From Halomicrococcus gelatinilyticus (GTDB lineage: Archaea; Halobacteriota; Halobacteria; Halobacteriales; Haladaptataceae): a stretch of DNA of 64,000 nt. Every line of letters begins with the position of its first letter. Within the stretch, counting starts at the first letter, position 1. The notes beneath the pieces are model-generated. The model did not search any database. It was not told where the DNA came from and was given only the letters and a program-made list of their open reading frames with translations. The position numbers were made by a program, and so were the translations under genes. Shown here one piece after another: positions 53,524-62,175 of this stretch. The stretch is from positions 186,001 through 250,000 of the forward strand of contig CP100467.1 of NCBI GenBank assembly GCA_024227995.1, in the 5' to 3' direction.

Positions 53524-54276
53524 ATGCCCTCCCGAACCGAACGCGCCGTCGACGTCACGACCGCGTCGATTCCGCTGGCCGTCGTCCCCGCCGCTGCGAC
53601 CCTCCTCTCGCTCTCGAAGGTCGCTCGTGCGCTCGCGGCCAGGGGCGGTGGCGGCGCGACGTTCCCCTTCCCGACGGGGTTGCCGACGCTGTGGACGTAC
53701 GTCTCGCTCCCGAACGGCCCGGGCGGTCCGGGCGGTGCCGCAGCCGGCGGCCCGCTCTCCGTCCTCGCGTTCCTGCCGCTGTTCCTGGTGGGGCTGTTGA
53801 TAACGTCGGCGCTCGAGGCCGGGTTCCTCGGGGCGCTCCTGGGCCGCATCGACGACGCGCCGCCGGCGTTCGTCGAGAGCGTGGAACGGTTCACGGTGCG
53901 GATGGTCGGCGTGAACCTCGTTCGGACGGCGGTCGTGCTCGCGGCGCTCCCGTTCCTGGTGTTCCCACCGCTCGCGCTCGCCGTCGTGGTCGTCCTCTCG
54001 TACCTCGTCTACGGCCTCCCGTTCGAACTCGTCGTCAGCGACGCCCCGCTCGGCGCGGCGCTCGCATCGACCGTGGAACGTGCGCTCGACGGCGGCGCCT
54101 ACGCGTCGTTCGGCTTCGCACACCTCCTCGCCGGTAGCGTTGCGTCCTTCTTCGTGACGGGGCTCGTCCGGAACACCGGCGTCCTCGGCGTCGTCCTCGG
54201 GGCCGCCATCGTCGCCGTCCCGGCAGTGTTCGTCGCTACCTACGGCCTCCTCGTCTTCCGCGGCTTCGACGGGTGA
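53524..54276 (+). CDS. Membrane protein of DUF7847-like type
   Basis: A 250-residue protein with five or six helices: IPLAVVPAAATLLSLSKVAR, LSVLAFLPLFLVGLLITSAL, VVLAALPFLVFPPLALAVVV, SFGFAHLLAGSVASFFVTGL, VVLGAAIVAVPAVFVATYGL. A Gly-rich extracytoplasmic loop follows the first helix. The arrangement resembles haloarchaeal DUF7847 proteins of unknown function (tentative). ATG at 53524; the upstream extension of the frame overlaps the methyltransferase gene and is noise. Confidence 0.75.
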   Translation: MPSRTERAVDVTTASIPLAVVPAAATLLSLSKVARALAARGGGGATFPFPTGLPTLWTYVSLPNGPGGPGGAAAGGPLSVLAFLPLFLVGLLITSALEAGFLGALLGRIDDAPPAFVESVERFTVRMVGVNLVRTAVVLAALPFLVFPPLALAVVVVLSYLVYGLPFELVVSDAPLGAALASTVERALDGGAYASFGFAHLLAGSVASFFVTGLVRNTGVLGVVLGAAIVAVPAVFVATYGLLVFRGFDG

Positions 54277-54309
54277 ACTGCCTCCGGCGTGCCGGCGGTC
54301 GCGGACCCG

Positions 54310-54603
54310 CTACCGTTCAAGCGCGTCGATGGCCACCGCCGCGTTGTTCACGGGGTGGTAGCCGGGCTCGACCGCCGGCCCCTCGCGGTCCACGTCTCGC
54401 TCGTCGTCCGGTTACAGTCGCTCGTACCAGTTCCCGTACTTCGGGTCGGTCAGGTGCTCTCTGGCGTACGTCCAGCACTCGTCGTACCACTGCCAGTACG
54501 TCTCGTCGCCGGTCTCCCCGGCGAGCGCCGCCGCGCCGACGGCCTCCGCGACCGCGATGGGGCCCGAGTCGCGGGCGTCTGAGAGCGCGACGGGACGCCG
54601 GCG
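54310..54603 (-). pseudogene. C-terminal remnant of an AGE-family (N-acylglucosamine 2-epimerase) protein with an internal stop
   Basis: On the minus strand the frame reads IAVAEAVGAAALAGETGDET then YWQWYDECWTYAREHL and DPKYGNWYERL, then a TAA codon at 54412-54414, and continues in the same frame with EGPAVEPGYHPVNNAAVAID to a TAG at 54310. The two parts together match the end of AGE family sugar epimerases, where NWYERLTPD..... and EPGYHP.N are conserved. The frame is closed upstream by TGA at 54604 and about 80% of the protein is missing. So this gene is both truncated and interrupted. Confidence 0.72.
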
Positions 54604-54647
54604 TCACGGCGGCGACGTCGCCGGCCGTCGCGCTCGCCGTCGTCGGG

Positions 54648-57476
54648 TCACTCGAGCGTGCCGAACGTGTCGACGAGTTCCCCGTCAACGAAGCGCCGCT
54701 GCTCGAACCCGAGGGCGTTCGTCAGCACGGTGTGACTCAGGAACGTCGACGTGTACTCCAGCATCCCGAACGGGTGTGCGGTACCCTGGTACGCCGGCGG
54801 GAGCATCCCGCCGAGGACGTGGACGCCCGAACCGTCGTCGCGCGCGATGGACCCCGCGGTCACGAGCGACTCCGGGCCGTCGGTGACGCCCGCGACCGTT
54901 CCGCCCGCGCGCTCGAAGGCCGCCCGGTCGACGCCGGTGACGGGTGCGTCGGAGATCGGATACCCGACCGGTGGCACGTTGTAGAGCTCGCGCTGGACGT
55001 TCCGCGTGCCTGCCAGGAGCGGATGGTCGTCGTTCCGGTCGTCGAAGTGGGGGATGAAGATGCCGAAGGTGGTGACGTCGTCCGGCGCGACGGGCGCCGC
55101 CAGGTCGTTCTCGAGCGCGCCGAGGTGGGCGACGCCGGCGTCGGTGAGGACGAGGTTGCCGCCGTTCGCCACGAACCGGTCGAGCTCGCGAACGTACGCC
55201 TCCTCGTCGGCGCCCTCGGCGTGCGAGACGACGAGGTTCTCGACCGCGAGTCGGTCGCTCCGTCCGCGGAACAGCGCACCGTCCTTCACGGCCTCGACCG
55301 TCGTCCCCGTCATCGCGTCCGTGATATTCCCGCCGCCGCGCCGGCCACGCCCGCCGTCGTTCCCCGTCGCGTCGGCGACGTACTCCGCGTAGTCGTCGAA
55401 GTACGCCAGCGGCGAGACGCTGTAGTCGCGCTGCTCGTAGCCGAAGACCGACTCGGGGTCAGGTGCGTCGACGTCGCCGCCACCGCCGGTGACGACCGTC
55501 CGCTGGACCGTCACCCGCGTCGCCCGGGTCCCGCCGACGGTCTTCACCTCGACCGTCCACTCTCCCGTGGCGGGCGACGCGACCGACCACTCTATCGTCC
55601 GTCGTCCCCGACGTTCGGTGGCGGCGTGCGTTCGAACGACGCGCCCGCTCGGGTCGCGGAGCTTCGAGAGGACGGGCCCGTCCTGCGAGTCGACCGTCAC
55701 CGAGAGCTGTCGCGCGTCGCCGGGGACGGAGACCGTCGACGCGGTCCACCGTCCGTCGACCGTCACCGTCTCGCCGGTCGTCGTCGCGTCGCCCTCCTCG
55801 AAGGACAGGTCGCTCGACCGTCGCGTGAGGGCGTCGGTCTCGACGTACGCCGTGGTCGCGCCGCCCGTCCGCACGTCCGCCGTCACCTCGGTCGCGGCGT
55901 GTTCCGTCACGCTCCGGATGGCGGCCAGGTATCCGCGCACCTGCAGGTCGACCAGCCACGGCCGGAACGTCGTCCTGTCGAACACGCGGTTGTCCCACCC
56001 CATCTCGTGGGCCATCATCGTGACCCCGAGACCGCCCTGCTCCTCGGGGTGGCTCATCCAGCTGATGAGCGTCCCGGAGGTGGTGTACCGGATGGTGTCG
56101 TAGATGGTCCCGTACGTGTACGCCGAGTCCGGTTCGGGGAGGTCGATGTCGTCGGCCTCCTCCGGCGGGACGCCGAATCCGTCGATCAGGTACTCCCGAT
56201 TCAGCGACGCGAACTGCTCGCGACGTGCCTCGAGGTCGCTCTCGATTTCGGCCGATATCCGGTCCTCCGTCCGGCGGTTGAGCTCGTAGACGTCGTGGAG
56301 TTCGCCGTGGTCGTACTGGTCGTTGACGATGAGTCCCTCGATGAAGCTCTCCGACCAGAACATCCCGTGGAGGTCGGACCCGTACTCGAGGTTCTCGTAG
56401 TCGCGGAGCGCCTCGACGATGTCGAGCGAGTCGGGCACGATACGCTCGTAGTCCTTCGGCGACGTCGGGACGTCGTCGTCGACGCCGGGGGCGTCGTCCG
56501 CCAGGTCCGCTCCGTTCGGCTCGGCGGGGTAGTACGCGGGGTCGATCCACCCGACGGTGGGATACCCGCGGTTCGGGTCGACGCCGGTCGCGGTCTCGCG
56601 CTTGAAGGAGTTGTGCTCCGGCTCCGGGTCCCCCGTCGGGTCGTCGTTGACGAGGTACTCCTGTCGGCGCGCCGCCCACCCGTCGGGGTTCGTGTACGCG
56701 AACAGGAGCACGACGTCGTCCAGGAGTGCCTCGACCGCCGGCTCCTCGCCTTCGAGCAGTCGCTCGACGAACCGCGACCCGGCCTCGGCTCCCGACCGCT
56801 CGTCGCCGTGGATGCTCAGCGAGAAGAACACCTTCTCCTTCTCGCGGAACGCCGCCTCGTCGTCGACGTCGTTGGTCACCTCGACGACCCACAGCTCCTT
56901 CGGGTCGGCGGCCGTCTCCGCGAAGAGGTTCTCGTGGCCGGGACTCTGGCCCCACGACCTGACCCGCACCCTGTCCTCGTGTTCGGCGGCGAGGTGCTGG
57001 ACGCCGTCGATCATCTGCTCGTAGTCGATGAAGTCGACGCTGTCCTCGACGGCCGGGAACACGCCGTCGGGGTAGTGACCGAGCCGCCAGAACGGGTTCG
57101 ACCCCGGCGAGTACCTGAGCCGGGTCACGACCGGAAGTTCGGTTACCTCCCCGACCTCGGCGGGCGTCAACCGGAGCCACGCTGCGGCCGTCGGTTCGTT
57201 CGTCGTCCGGAACCGCTCGTCGGCGTACTCCTCGAGCCCCTCGAACGTCGGGTGACGGAGTTCGACCAGCGTCGGGATCTCGTAGTCGTCGTCGACGCGT
57301 TCGACGACGAACCCGTAGAGGTCGGTGAGCTTCGACGACGTGGTGTCTGCCGACCCGACGCCGGAGAGGGACACCGCGCCGGCCGTCGCGGCCGACAGGC
57401 GGACGAACTGCCGTCGCGACAGCGGGGCGTCTTCGAGGCGATGCGATTCGGAACTGTGTGTGATTTCTTCCTCCAT
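54648..57476 (-). CDS. Tat-exported M14 zinc carboxypeptidase, with GATase-like C-terminal domain
   Basis: A 942-residue secreted metallopeptidase. The Tat signal SRRQFVRLSAATAGAVSLSG spans about 20-40. The peptidase M14 domain (about 145-520) has the zinc motif SIHGDERSG (His223, Glu226) and DLHGMFW (His370), with NPDGW and DPNRGYP as substrate-binding landmarks. Then come a beta-sandwich region (about 530-660) and a C-terminal region (about 720-910) resembling a class I amidotransferase-like fold (VRELDRFVANGGNLVLTDAG, TFGIFIPHFDD, HVLGGMLPPAYQG), similar in plan to the tail of the subtilase at 27-30 kb. ATG at 57476. Functions outside the cell in protein degradation. Confidence 0.92.
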   Translation of the reverse strand: MEEEITHSSESHRLEDAPLSRRQFVRLSAATAGAVSLSGVGSADTTSSKLTDLYGFVVERVDDDYEIPTLVELRHPTFEGLEEYADERFRTTNEPTAAAWLRLTPAEVGEVTELPVVTRLRYSPGSNPFWRLGHYPDGVFPAVEDSVDFIDYEQMIDGVQHLAAEHEDRVRVRSWGQSPGHENLFAETAADPKELWVVEVTNDVDDEAAFREKEKVFFSLSIHGDERSGAEAGSRFVERLLEGEEPAVEALLDDVVLLFAYTNPDGWAARRQEYLVNDDPTGDPEPEHNSFKRETATGVDPNRGYPTVGWIDPAYYPAEPNGADLADDAPGVDDDVPTSPKDYERIVPDSLDIVEALRDYENLEYGSDLHGMFWSESFIEGLIVNDQYDHGELHDVYELNRRTEDRISAEIESDLEARREQFASLNREYLIDGFGVPPEEADDIDLPEPDSAYTYGTIYDTIRYTTSGTLISWMSHPEEQGGLGVTMMAHEMGWDNRVFDRTTFRPWLVDLQVRGYLAAIRSVTEHAATEVTADVRTGGATTAYVETDALTRRSSDLSFEEGDATTTGETVTVDGRWTASTVSVPGDARQLSVTVDSQDGPVLSKLRDPSGRVVRTHAATERRGRRTIEWSVASPATGEWTVEVKTVGGTRATRVTVQRTVVTGGGGDVDAPDPESVFGYEQRDYSVSPLAYFDDYAEYVADATGNDGGRGRRGGGNITDAMTGTTVEAVKDGALFRGRSDRLAVENLVVSHAEGADEEAYVRELDRFVANGGNLVLTDAGVAHLGALENDLAAPVAPDDVTTFGIFIPHFDDRNDDHPLLAGTRNVQRELYNVPPVGYPISDAPVTGVDRAAFERAGGTVAGVTDGPESLVTAGSIARDDGSGVHVLGGMLPPAYQGTAHPFGMLEYTSTFLSHTVLTNALGFEQRRFVDGELVDTFGTLE

Positions 57477-57521
57477 CCGAAACACGGTACCGAAGTACCA
57501 TGCCGGAGTCGTCTCTCGACA

Positions 57522-57535
57522 ACTTAAATTTAAGT
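57522..57535. promoter_or_regulatory. Palindrome ACTTAAATTTAAGT at the start site of the M14 peptidase gene
   Basis: A perfect 14-base palindrome about 12-25 bases downstream of the TATA element, overlapping the predicted transcription start. AT-rich palindromes can arise by chance, but location favours an operator. Confidence 0.45.
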
Positions 57536-57546
57536 ATAGAATAGCA

Positions 57547-57560
57547 AAATTATATAATAT
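57547..57560 (-). promoter_or_regulatory. TATA box of the M14 peptidase gene
   Basis: Minus strand reads ATATTATATAATTT in an AT-rich island; start of transcription predicted near 57530, leader about 55 bases. Confidence 0.55.
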
Positions 57561-57576
57561 GGGTTATAGTTCCGGC

Positions 57577-58015
57577 TGCTAGTTCACGGTGCAGGAACCG
57601 TCGTTCTCGACCAGCCCTCGTCGTGCCTGATAGCGCTGGCCTCGGAAACACGGCTGGCGAGACCAGTTTCGACCCTCGTCACGGTTCGTCTTTCTCCAGA
57701 CCCGCGGAACCGACTCCACTCCCGGACGTCGTGCCACGTCAGGCGCTCGCGTCCACCACCGACCGCGCCGCGCTGGACGGTCGACTCGGACGCGACAGCC
57801 ACGACCGTCAGTCTGTTCCGACGCTCCTCGTGACCACGGCGACGTCGCGAGTGACACCTCTCTCTGGCCGTCGGACCCGGCGTAGCCTGTCGATAATACT
57901 CAACAGTGTTACTGGCGGCACTGACTGATAATACTATCCGGGACCCCGACAGGGACGTCTGCGACGAACGTGTTCGGGACAGGCGTCTCGGAGGGCGAGG
58001 AGCAACTATCGAAGG
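57577..58015. other. Gene-free spacer
   Basis: About 440 bases between divergent genes. Frames on both strands lack start signals, domains or coding bias; no RNA gene recognised. Confidence 0.45.
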
Positions 58016-58258
58016 ATGACAGGAAGCGAACGCGACGACGCCGAGGAGGCGGTTCGCGACTGGGGCGAGGAGGTCCGACGCCGCGAGCTTTCGAGGGCGC
58101 TCCGGCGTCTGGAGGCCAGCGGCGAGGTGACGGCCGAGGAGCGGGCCCTCGTCGCCGTCACGTCCCGGCGCGTCGTCGCCGCGCTGATCGAGCGGTGGCT
58201 GGCGAACTGCCGGTCGGACGCCGCCGTCGCCGTGCTGGCCGACGTCGTCACGGACTAG
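58016..58258 (+). CDS. Small helical protein resembling the dimerisation tail of glutamyl-tRNA reductase
   Basis: An 80-residue charged, all-helical protein: WGEEVRRRELSRALRRLEAS followed by EVTAEERALVAVTSRRVVAA and a short third helix. The arrangement recalls the C-terminal helical domain of glutamyl-tRNA reductase (RRRADEIRERELSRAL), but it stands alone with no catalytic part. ATG at 58016. Possibly a haloarchaeal adaptor; function unknown. Convergent with the next gene. Confidence 0.7.
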   Translation: MTGSERDDAEEAVRDWGEEVRRRELSRALRRLEASGEVTAEERALVAVTSRRVVAALIERWLANCRSDAAVAVLADVVTD

Positions 58259-58280
58259 CCGGCGATTCCGCCGACCACGG

Positions 58281-59561
58281 TCAGTCGCCCGTCGACTGCA
58301 CCTCGACGGGCCGTCGCCGCCGATAACAGCGACACCGGTAGAGCACGCATCCCAGAAGGACGACGGCGAGTCCGACGAGCGGGACGGACGCGACGGACAG
58401 CGCGGGTCGGACGACGTGACGAACCGTCGCCACTGTCCCCGACGGGACCCCCAGCGTCGTAAGCGCCTCCGTGAGGTGCCGTGGCCTGAACGGGACGGAG
58501 AGGACGACCGTCCCTGCCGTGAGCGTTCGGGTCACGCCGGGGTCGTCGACGCAGTACAGAAGCGGCACCAGCGGGAAGTACAGGTAGAGGACGTGATGCG
58601 CGTTCGTCGCCGGTGAGACGACGAGCATCGCGACGATGGTGGCGAGGTAGGCGACCAGTCGGTCCGTTTCGGTGTGGAGTCGGGCGTACACCAGTCCGAT
58701 GACGGGGAGGAGCAACAGAACGGCGATGGGCGTGTAGAGTACGGGGTCGACTGACGGGAGCAGGTTCGAGAGCGGACGACTGAGCGTCAGCCCCGAGAAG
58801 TCGGGACTCATCCCCGCCTCGAACTCGTCGACGCGGCTCCGCTCGGTGAGCAGGAAGCGCAGGTACGTCCGATGCATTTCGAGGCCGAACAGGACGACGC
58901 CCGCAGCGAGCGTCGCGGTGCACGTGGCGACGAGTCCCGCCACCGCTCGCCACGCTCGATGGCGGAGATACCAGACCCCGAGGACGACGGGGAAGAGCTT
59001 GAACGCCGTCGCGACGCCGAGCGCCGCACCGCTCAGCAGCTCCCGGTCCGCCCGGTGGGCGAGGTAGGTGACGGTGAGACCGAGCAGGACGAGGAAGTCG
59101 ACCTGTCCCTGGCCGTAGACGACGAGCGGGTACGTGCTCGTCGAGCAGAACCCGACCACGAGCAGATTATCGACCGTCCGGAGTCCGACGCGCTGGTCCT
59201 CCAGGTAGCGGACCATCAGGAGGCCACAGGCGACGGCCATCCCGAGGCTGCCGGCGACCTGCAGGAGATACGCCGCCTCCCAGGGCAGCGCCGCGAAGGG
59301 GTAGAACGCGAGGACCGTGACGGGCGGGTAGACGAACTCACCTGCGCCGACCGGCGGCGAGACGCCGACGAAACTCCGACCGCGTCGGGCGAGTCCGGCG
59401 GCGAACCGATAGGCGCGGAAGTCCCAGGCGAGCGGGGCGCGCTGGGCGACGAGCAGGAAGTACGCCGGAACCGCCGTGCCGGCCAGAATGCCGACCAACA
59501 GACCGAGGCGCGGTAGCGTCCACTCGCGGGTCGGACGTCCCGGTTTGGCGCGATCCGCCAT
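58281..59561 (-). CDS. GT87/DUF2029 family polyprenyl-phosphate mannosyltransferase
   Basis: A 426-residue polytopic membrane protein with ten or more helices. The family opening is WDFRAYRFAAGLARRG (Asp in the first extracytoplasmic loop, the catalytic Asp of C-type glycosyltransferases), followed by GEFVYPPVTVLAFYPFAALP, then YGQGQVDFLVLLGLTV and KLFPVVLGVWYLRHR, the DUF2029 markers, and a C-terminal SPATNAHHVLYLYFPLVPLL. Such enzymes add mannose from a lipid-phosphate donor outside the membrane, for example to glycolipids or surface glycans. A Cys-rich basic tail ends it. ATG at 59561. Confidence 0.88.
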   Translation of the reverse strand: MADRAKPGRPTREWTLPRLGLLVGILAGTAVPAYFLLVAQRAPLAWDFRAYRFAAGLARRGRSFVGVSPPVGAGEFVYPPVTVLAFYPFAALPWEAAYLLQVAGSLGMAVACGLLMVRYLEDQRVGLRTVDNLLVVGFCSTSTYPLVVYGQGQVDFLVLLGLTVTYLAHRADRELLSGAALGVATAFKLFPVVLGVWYLRHRAWRAVAGLVATCTATLAAGVVLFGLEMHRTYLRFLLTERSRVDEFEAGMSPDFSGLTLSRPLSNLLPSVDPVLYTPIAVLLLLPVIGLVYARLHTETDRLVAYLATIVAMLVVSPATNAHHVLYLYFPLVPLLYCVDDPGVTRTLTAGTVVLSVPFRPRHLTEALTTLGVPSGTVATVRHVVRPALSVASVPLVGLAVVLLGCVLYRCRCYRRRRPVEVQSTGD

Positions 59562-59948
59562 CTGTCACCGTCGAGATGGGGCGGTCGGCGTCCAGACTCG
59601 CTGCGGTTTCGGATGGAGAGAACTGACGGCAGACCGTCGGGGGACGGCGTGCGGGGAGACTGACATAGCAGGTCGACCATCGCAGGAGAGGGGGTTAATG
59701 ACTGAGGGGGAATTGCAGAGTGAGAAACTCGTCGAAACCGCTATCCATCGGTCGGTCGGTGCCCGAACGTGTCAACCTAATTCGATGTACGCGGCCGTGC
59801 CGGCACCGTCACCAACGTAGCCACCCGTGGTCCGACGGTGCGAGGACGAGCGGTTGTTCGCACGGGTGTCCCGACGGAGCGTTCGGTCGGTAACGCGTCG
59901 CCGACCGTCTGTCTGTCGACGCTGTCGTCGCCAGTCGACCCCTCCGTG
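59562..59948. other. Spacer without convincing gene
   Basis: Nearly 390 bases. A 40-codon frame from the ATG at 59698 follows a GGGGG tract but lacks any recognisable feature and ends in a Pro/Ser run; not called. Confidence 0.4.
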
Positions 59949-61550
59949 CTACGCCCCGGCAGTCGCGTTCATCCCCGGCGCTCCCTCGACGACGTACTGC
60001 CGCCCGGCCATCTCGTTCAGCATCTCGTCGACCGGCGCGTAGTCGTCGCGCAGCACGGGGACGTCGCCCGTCTCCTCGCTCGCCCTGTAGGGCTCGATCT
60101 CGTCAGCCAGGTCGATGCCGACGTCACGGTCCCGGTTCCGGGCCGTGAGCTCGCTCTGGGTGACGACTCCGGGGTCTTTCGTCGCGACGAGTTCGATGTT
60201 CTGCACGTGGCTCCCCGACCCGTACGTCGGGAAACTGTACACGTGGGGGAACGACGTCTCCATCGTCCGGTACTCCGCGCGGTAGAACTGCGAGGCGCTG
60301 CCCGACGGCGCGGAGATGACGTTCATGTACAGGATACCGTCGTCGGACAGGCGCTCTTTCGCCAGTTCCATGAACTCGCGCGTGGTGAGCTGGAACGGCA
60401 CCTGGTCCTTCTTGAACGCGTCGACGACGACGAGGTCGTACTCGGTCTCGGTCTCCTGCAGGTACTGGCGGCCGCCGACGGTGTGGATGGACAGGTTCGC
60501 GGACTCCTCGACGTCGAAGTACTGCTTGCCCGCCCGGACGACCGCCGGGTCCACCTCGGCCACGTCGACGGTGACGTCGTACTCGTGGACGAAGTGTTTC
60601 GGCCCGGTGAACCCGCCGCCCCCGACGAACAGCACGCGGTCGATCTCGTCGGGGTCGTCTGCGAACAGGAACGGGAGGTGCATGTACCGCGAGTAGTCGA
60701 ACACGTGCCGGTACGGGTCATCGAGGTCCATCGCGCTCTGGGGCTGGCCGTTCAGGTACATCGTCCGGACGCCGCGCCGGTCGGCTATCTCTAGCTTCTG
60801 GTACTGCGTCTGGGTCTCGTGGATCGTGTCGCCCGGTATCCCGCCGGTCTCCTCCTCGACCACGTCGACCGCGCCGGGCGCTGCGACGGGCGCGACCGTC
60901 AGCATCGAGACGGCGCAGACGACCGTCACCGTCTTGTGTCGGTCGACGCCCGACGTCGTCGTCAGCGAGATCGCGAACGCGGTCCCGAGCAGCAACAGCG
61001 CGAACAGCAACTCGATGGTCACCGTGGCGAACGCCGGGATGAGGACGAACGTCGTCCCGAACGCGCCGACGATACTGCCGATCGTCCCGACCGCGTACAC
61101 GTGCCCGGACGCCCCGCCCACCGTCTCGGCGTCGAGCAGTTCCGCGGCGTACGGGCTGAAGAATCCGAGGATGTACGTCGGGACGGCCAGGTACGCGACG
61201 ACCGCGGGCAGCGACGCGAACCGGTCGGGCAGTGGTATCGTCGAGGCGGCCGCGAGGAGCGGGTCGCCGACCCAGACGAGTCCGCCGATGTACACCGCCG
61301 TGTAGACCAGCAACCGGACGATCTTCCCCGGGGTGGCCTGCTCGTCCGCGCGTCTCCCGCCGTAGTGGTAGCCGACGCTCAGTGCGGTGAGCGAGACGCC
61401 GATGATGCTCCCCCACACGAAGATGCTGCTCCCGAACTCGGGGGCGACGACGCGACCGACGAGGATCTCGATGCCCATGCTCACGACGCCGGAGACGAAC
61501 ACCGCGACCTCCGGCACCGTGACACGGTCCGCGAGGCTTCGTTGAGACAC
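59949..61550 (-). CDS. Fused membrane protein / spermidine synthase-like protein
   Basis: A 533-residue protein. The first 250 residues are a membrane domain of about eight helices (EVAVFVSGVVSMGIEILVGR, SIFVWGSIIGVSLTALSVGY, LPTYIL-type and LLFALLLLGTAFAISL). The rest is a soluble spermidine-synthase-type Rossmann domain: VLFVGGGGFTGPKHFVHEYD (motif I), VDVAEVDPAVVRAGKQYFDV, YDLVVVDAFKKDQVPFQLTT. Fused MFS/spermidine synthase proteins of this sort occur widely; whether they make polyamines is unproven. GTG at 61550 is selected because a TTTAA box lies about 30 bases upstream. The Asp of the aminopropyltransferase gate is present as VDAF. Confidence 0.88.
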   Translation of the reverse strand: MSQRSLADRVTVPEVAVFVSGVVSMGIEILVGRVVAPEFGSSIFVWGSIIGVSLTALSVGYHYGGRRADEQATPGKIVRLLVYTAVYIGGLVWVGDPLLAAASTIPLPDRFASLPAVVAYLAVPTYILGFFSPYAAELLDAETVGGASGHVYAVGTIGSIVGAFGTTFVLIPAFATVTIELLFALLLLGTAFAISLTTTSGVDRHKTVTVVCAVSMLTVAPVAAPGAVDVVEEETGGIPGDTIHETQTQYQKLEIADRRGVRTMYLNGQPQSAMDLDDPYRHVFDYSRYMHLPFLFADDPDEIDRVLFVGGGGFTGPKHFVHEYDVTVDVAEVDPAVVRAGKQYFDVEESANLSIHTVGGRQYLQETETEYDLVVVDAFKKDQVPFQLTTREFMELAKERLSDDGILYMNVISAPSGSASQFYRAEYRTMETSFPHVYSFPTYGSGSHVQNIELVATKDPGVVTQSELTARNRDRDVGIDLADEIEPYRASEETGDVPVLRDDYAPVDEMLNEMAGRQYVVEGAPGMNATAGA

Positions 61551-61647
61551 TGTTCGGTGACGGTGTAGGCGTGAGCGGTAGTTAAATCCCCCCGAAGGCG
61601 CGGTGGTTGCGCGCCGATGTCGTCGTCCGTCGCCCGGCTCGGAACCG

Positions 61648-62094
61648 TCACCCGCTGTCCGGTTCGGACGACGGGTCGACCGCACACGTCGAACACGCCC
61701 GCGTGTGACGGTAGTAGAGCAGTCCCGCGAAGAGGACGACGCTGACCGCCCCGAGCAGCGGGCGGAGCGGGTCGAAGTACGTCATCAGTGCGGAACTGCT
61801 GAACAGCGCCAGCAGGAGGGCGTTGCAGATCGGGCACCCGAACGCCAGGAACCCGGCGACGGTGCTCAGGGTGACGACGCTGTCGTCCCCGCGCGTCTCC
61901 TCGGGGACGCGCTGGACGGTGTAGACGCCGAGGAACCCAGCCGTGAACACGAGGAAGAGGTAGTCCAGCGCAGTCCGGGGGACCATCCGGACGTAGAGCG
62001 GGTTCGGGACGAGTCCCGTGACGACGCCGAAGAGGACGAAGGCACCGACGCTCACCCCGAGTCCTTTCGCGATTCGCATCCTATCGGCGACCAT
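61648..62094 (-). CDS. Small membrane protein with GCPICN and CSTC motifs
   Basis: A 148-residue protein with four helices (GLGVSVGAFVLFGVVTGLVP, ALDYLFLVFTAGFLGVYTVQ, TLSTVAGFLAFGCPICNALL, PLLGAVSVVLFAGLLYY). The third helix contains GCPICN and the C-terminal tail CSTC, two Cys pairs that could act as a thiol-disulfide relay or metal site. Known as hypothetical in haloarchaea as far as I recall. ATG at 62094; GTG at 62103 is an alternative. Confidence 0.78.
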   Translation of the reverse strand: MVADRMRIAKGLGVSVGAFVLFGVVTGLVPNPLYVRMVPRTALDYLFLVFTAGFLGVYTVQRVPEETRGDDSVVTLSTVAGFLAFGCPICNALLLALFSSSALMTYFDPLRPLLGAVSVVLFAGLLYYRHTRACSTCAVDPSSEPDSG

Positions 62095-62175
62095 CTCTGC
62101 CACGGGTTTTCGGGGCGACGGGGTTAAAAACCTCGACCGGCTTCGCCGCGTGAAAAGACGCCCGTCCGGCGGGCG

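Noticed and set aside
57584-57857. Minus-strand frames downstream of the M14 promoter
   Set aside because: Compositionally unlike haloarchaeal proteins (low acidic content, many Arg/Trp/Ser) and without start signals.
59698-59820. 40-codon frame after a GGGGG tract
   Set aside because: Too short, no hydrophobic or structural feature and ends in Pro/Ser low complexity.
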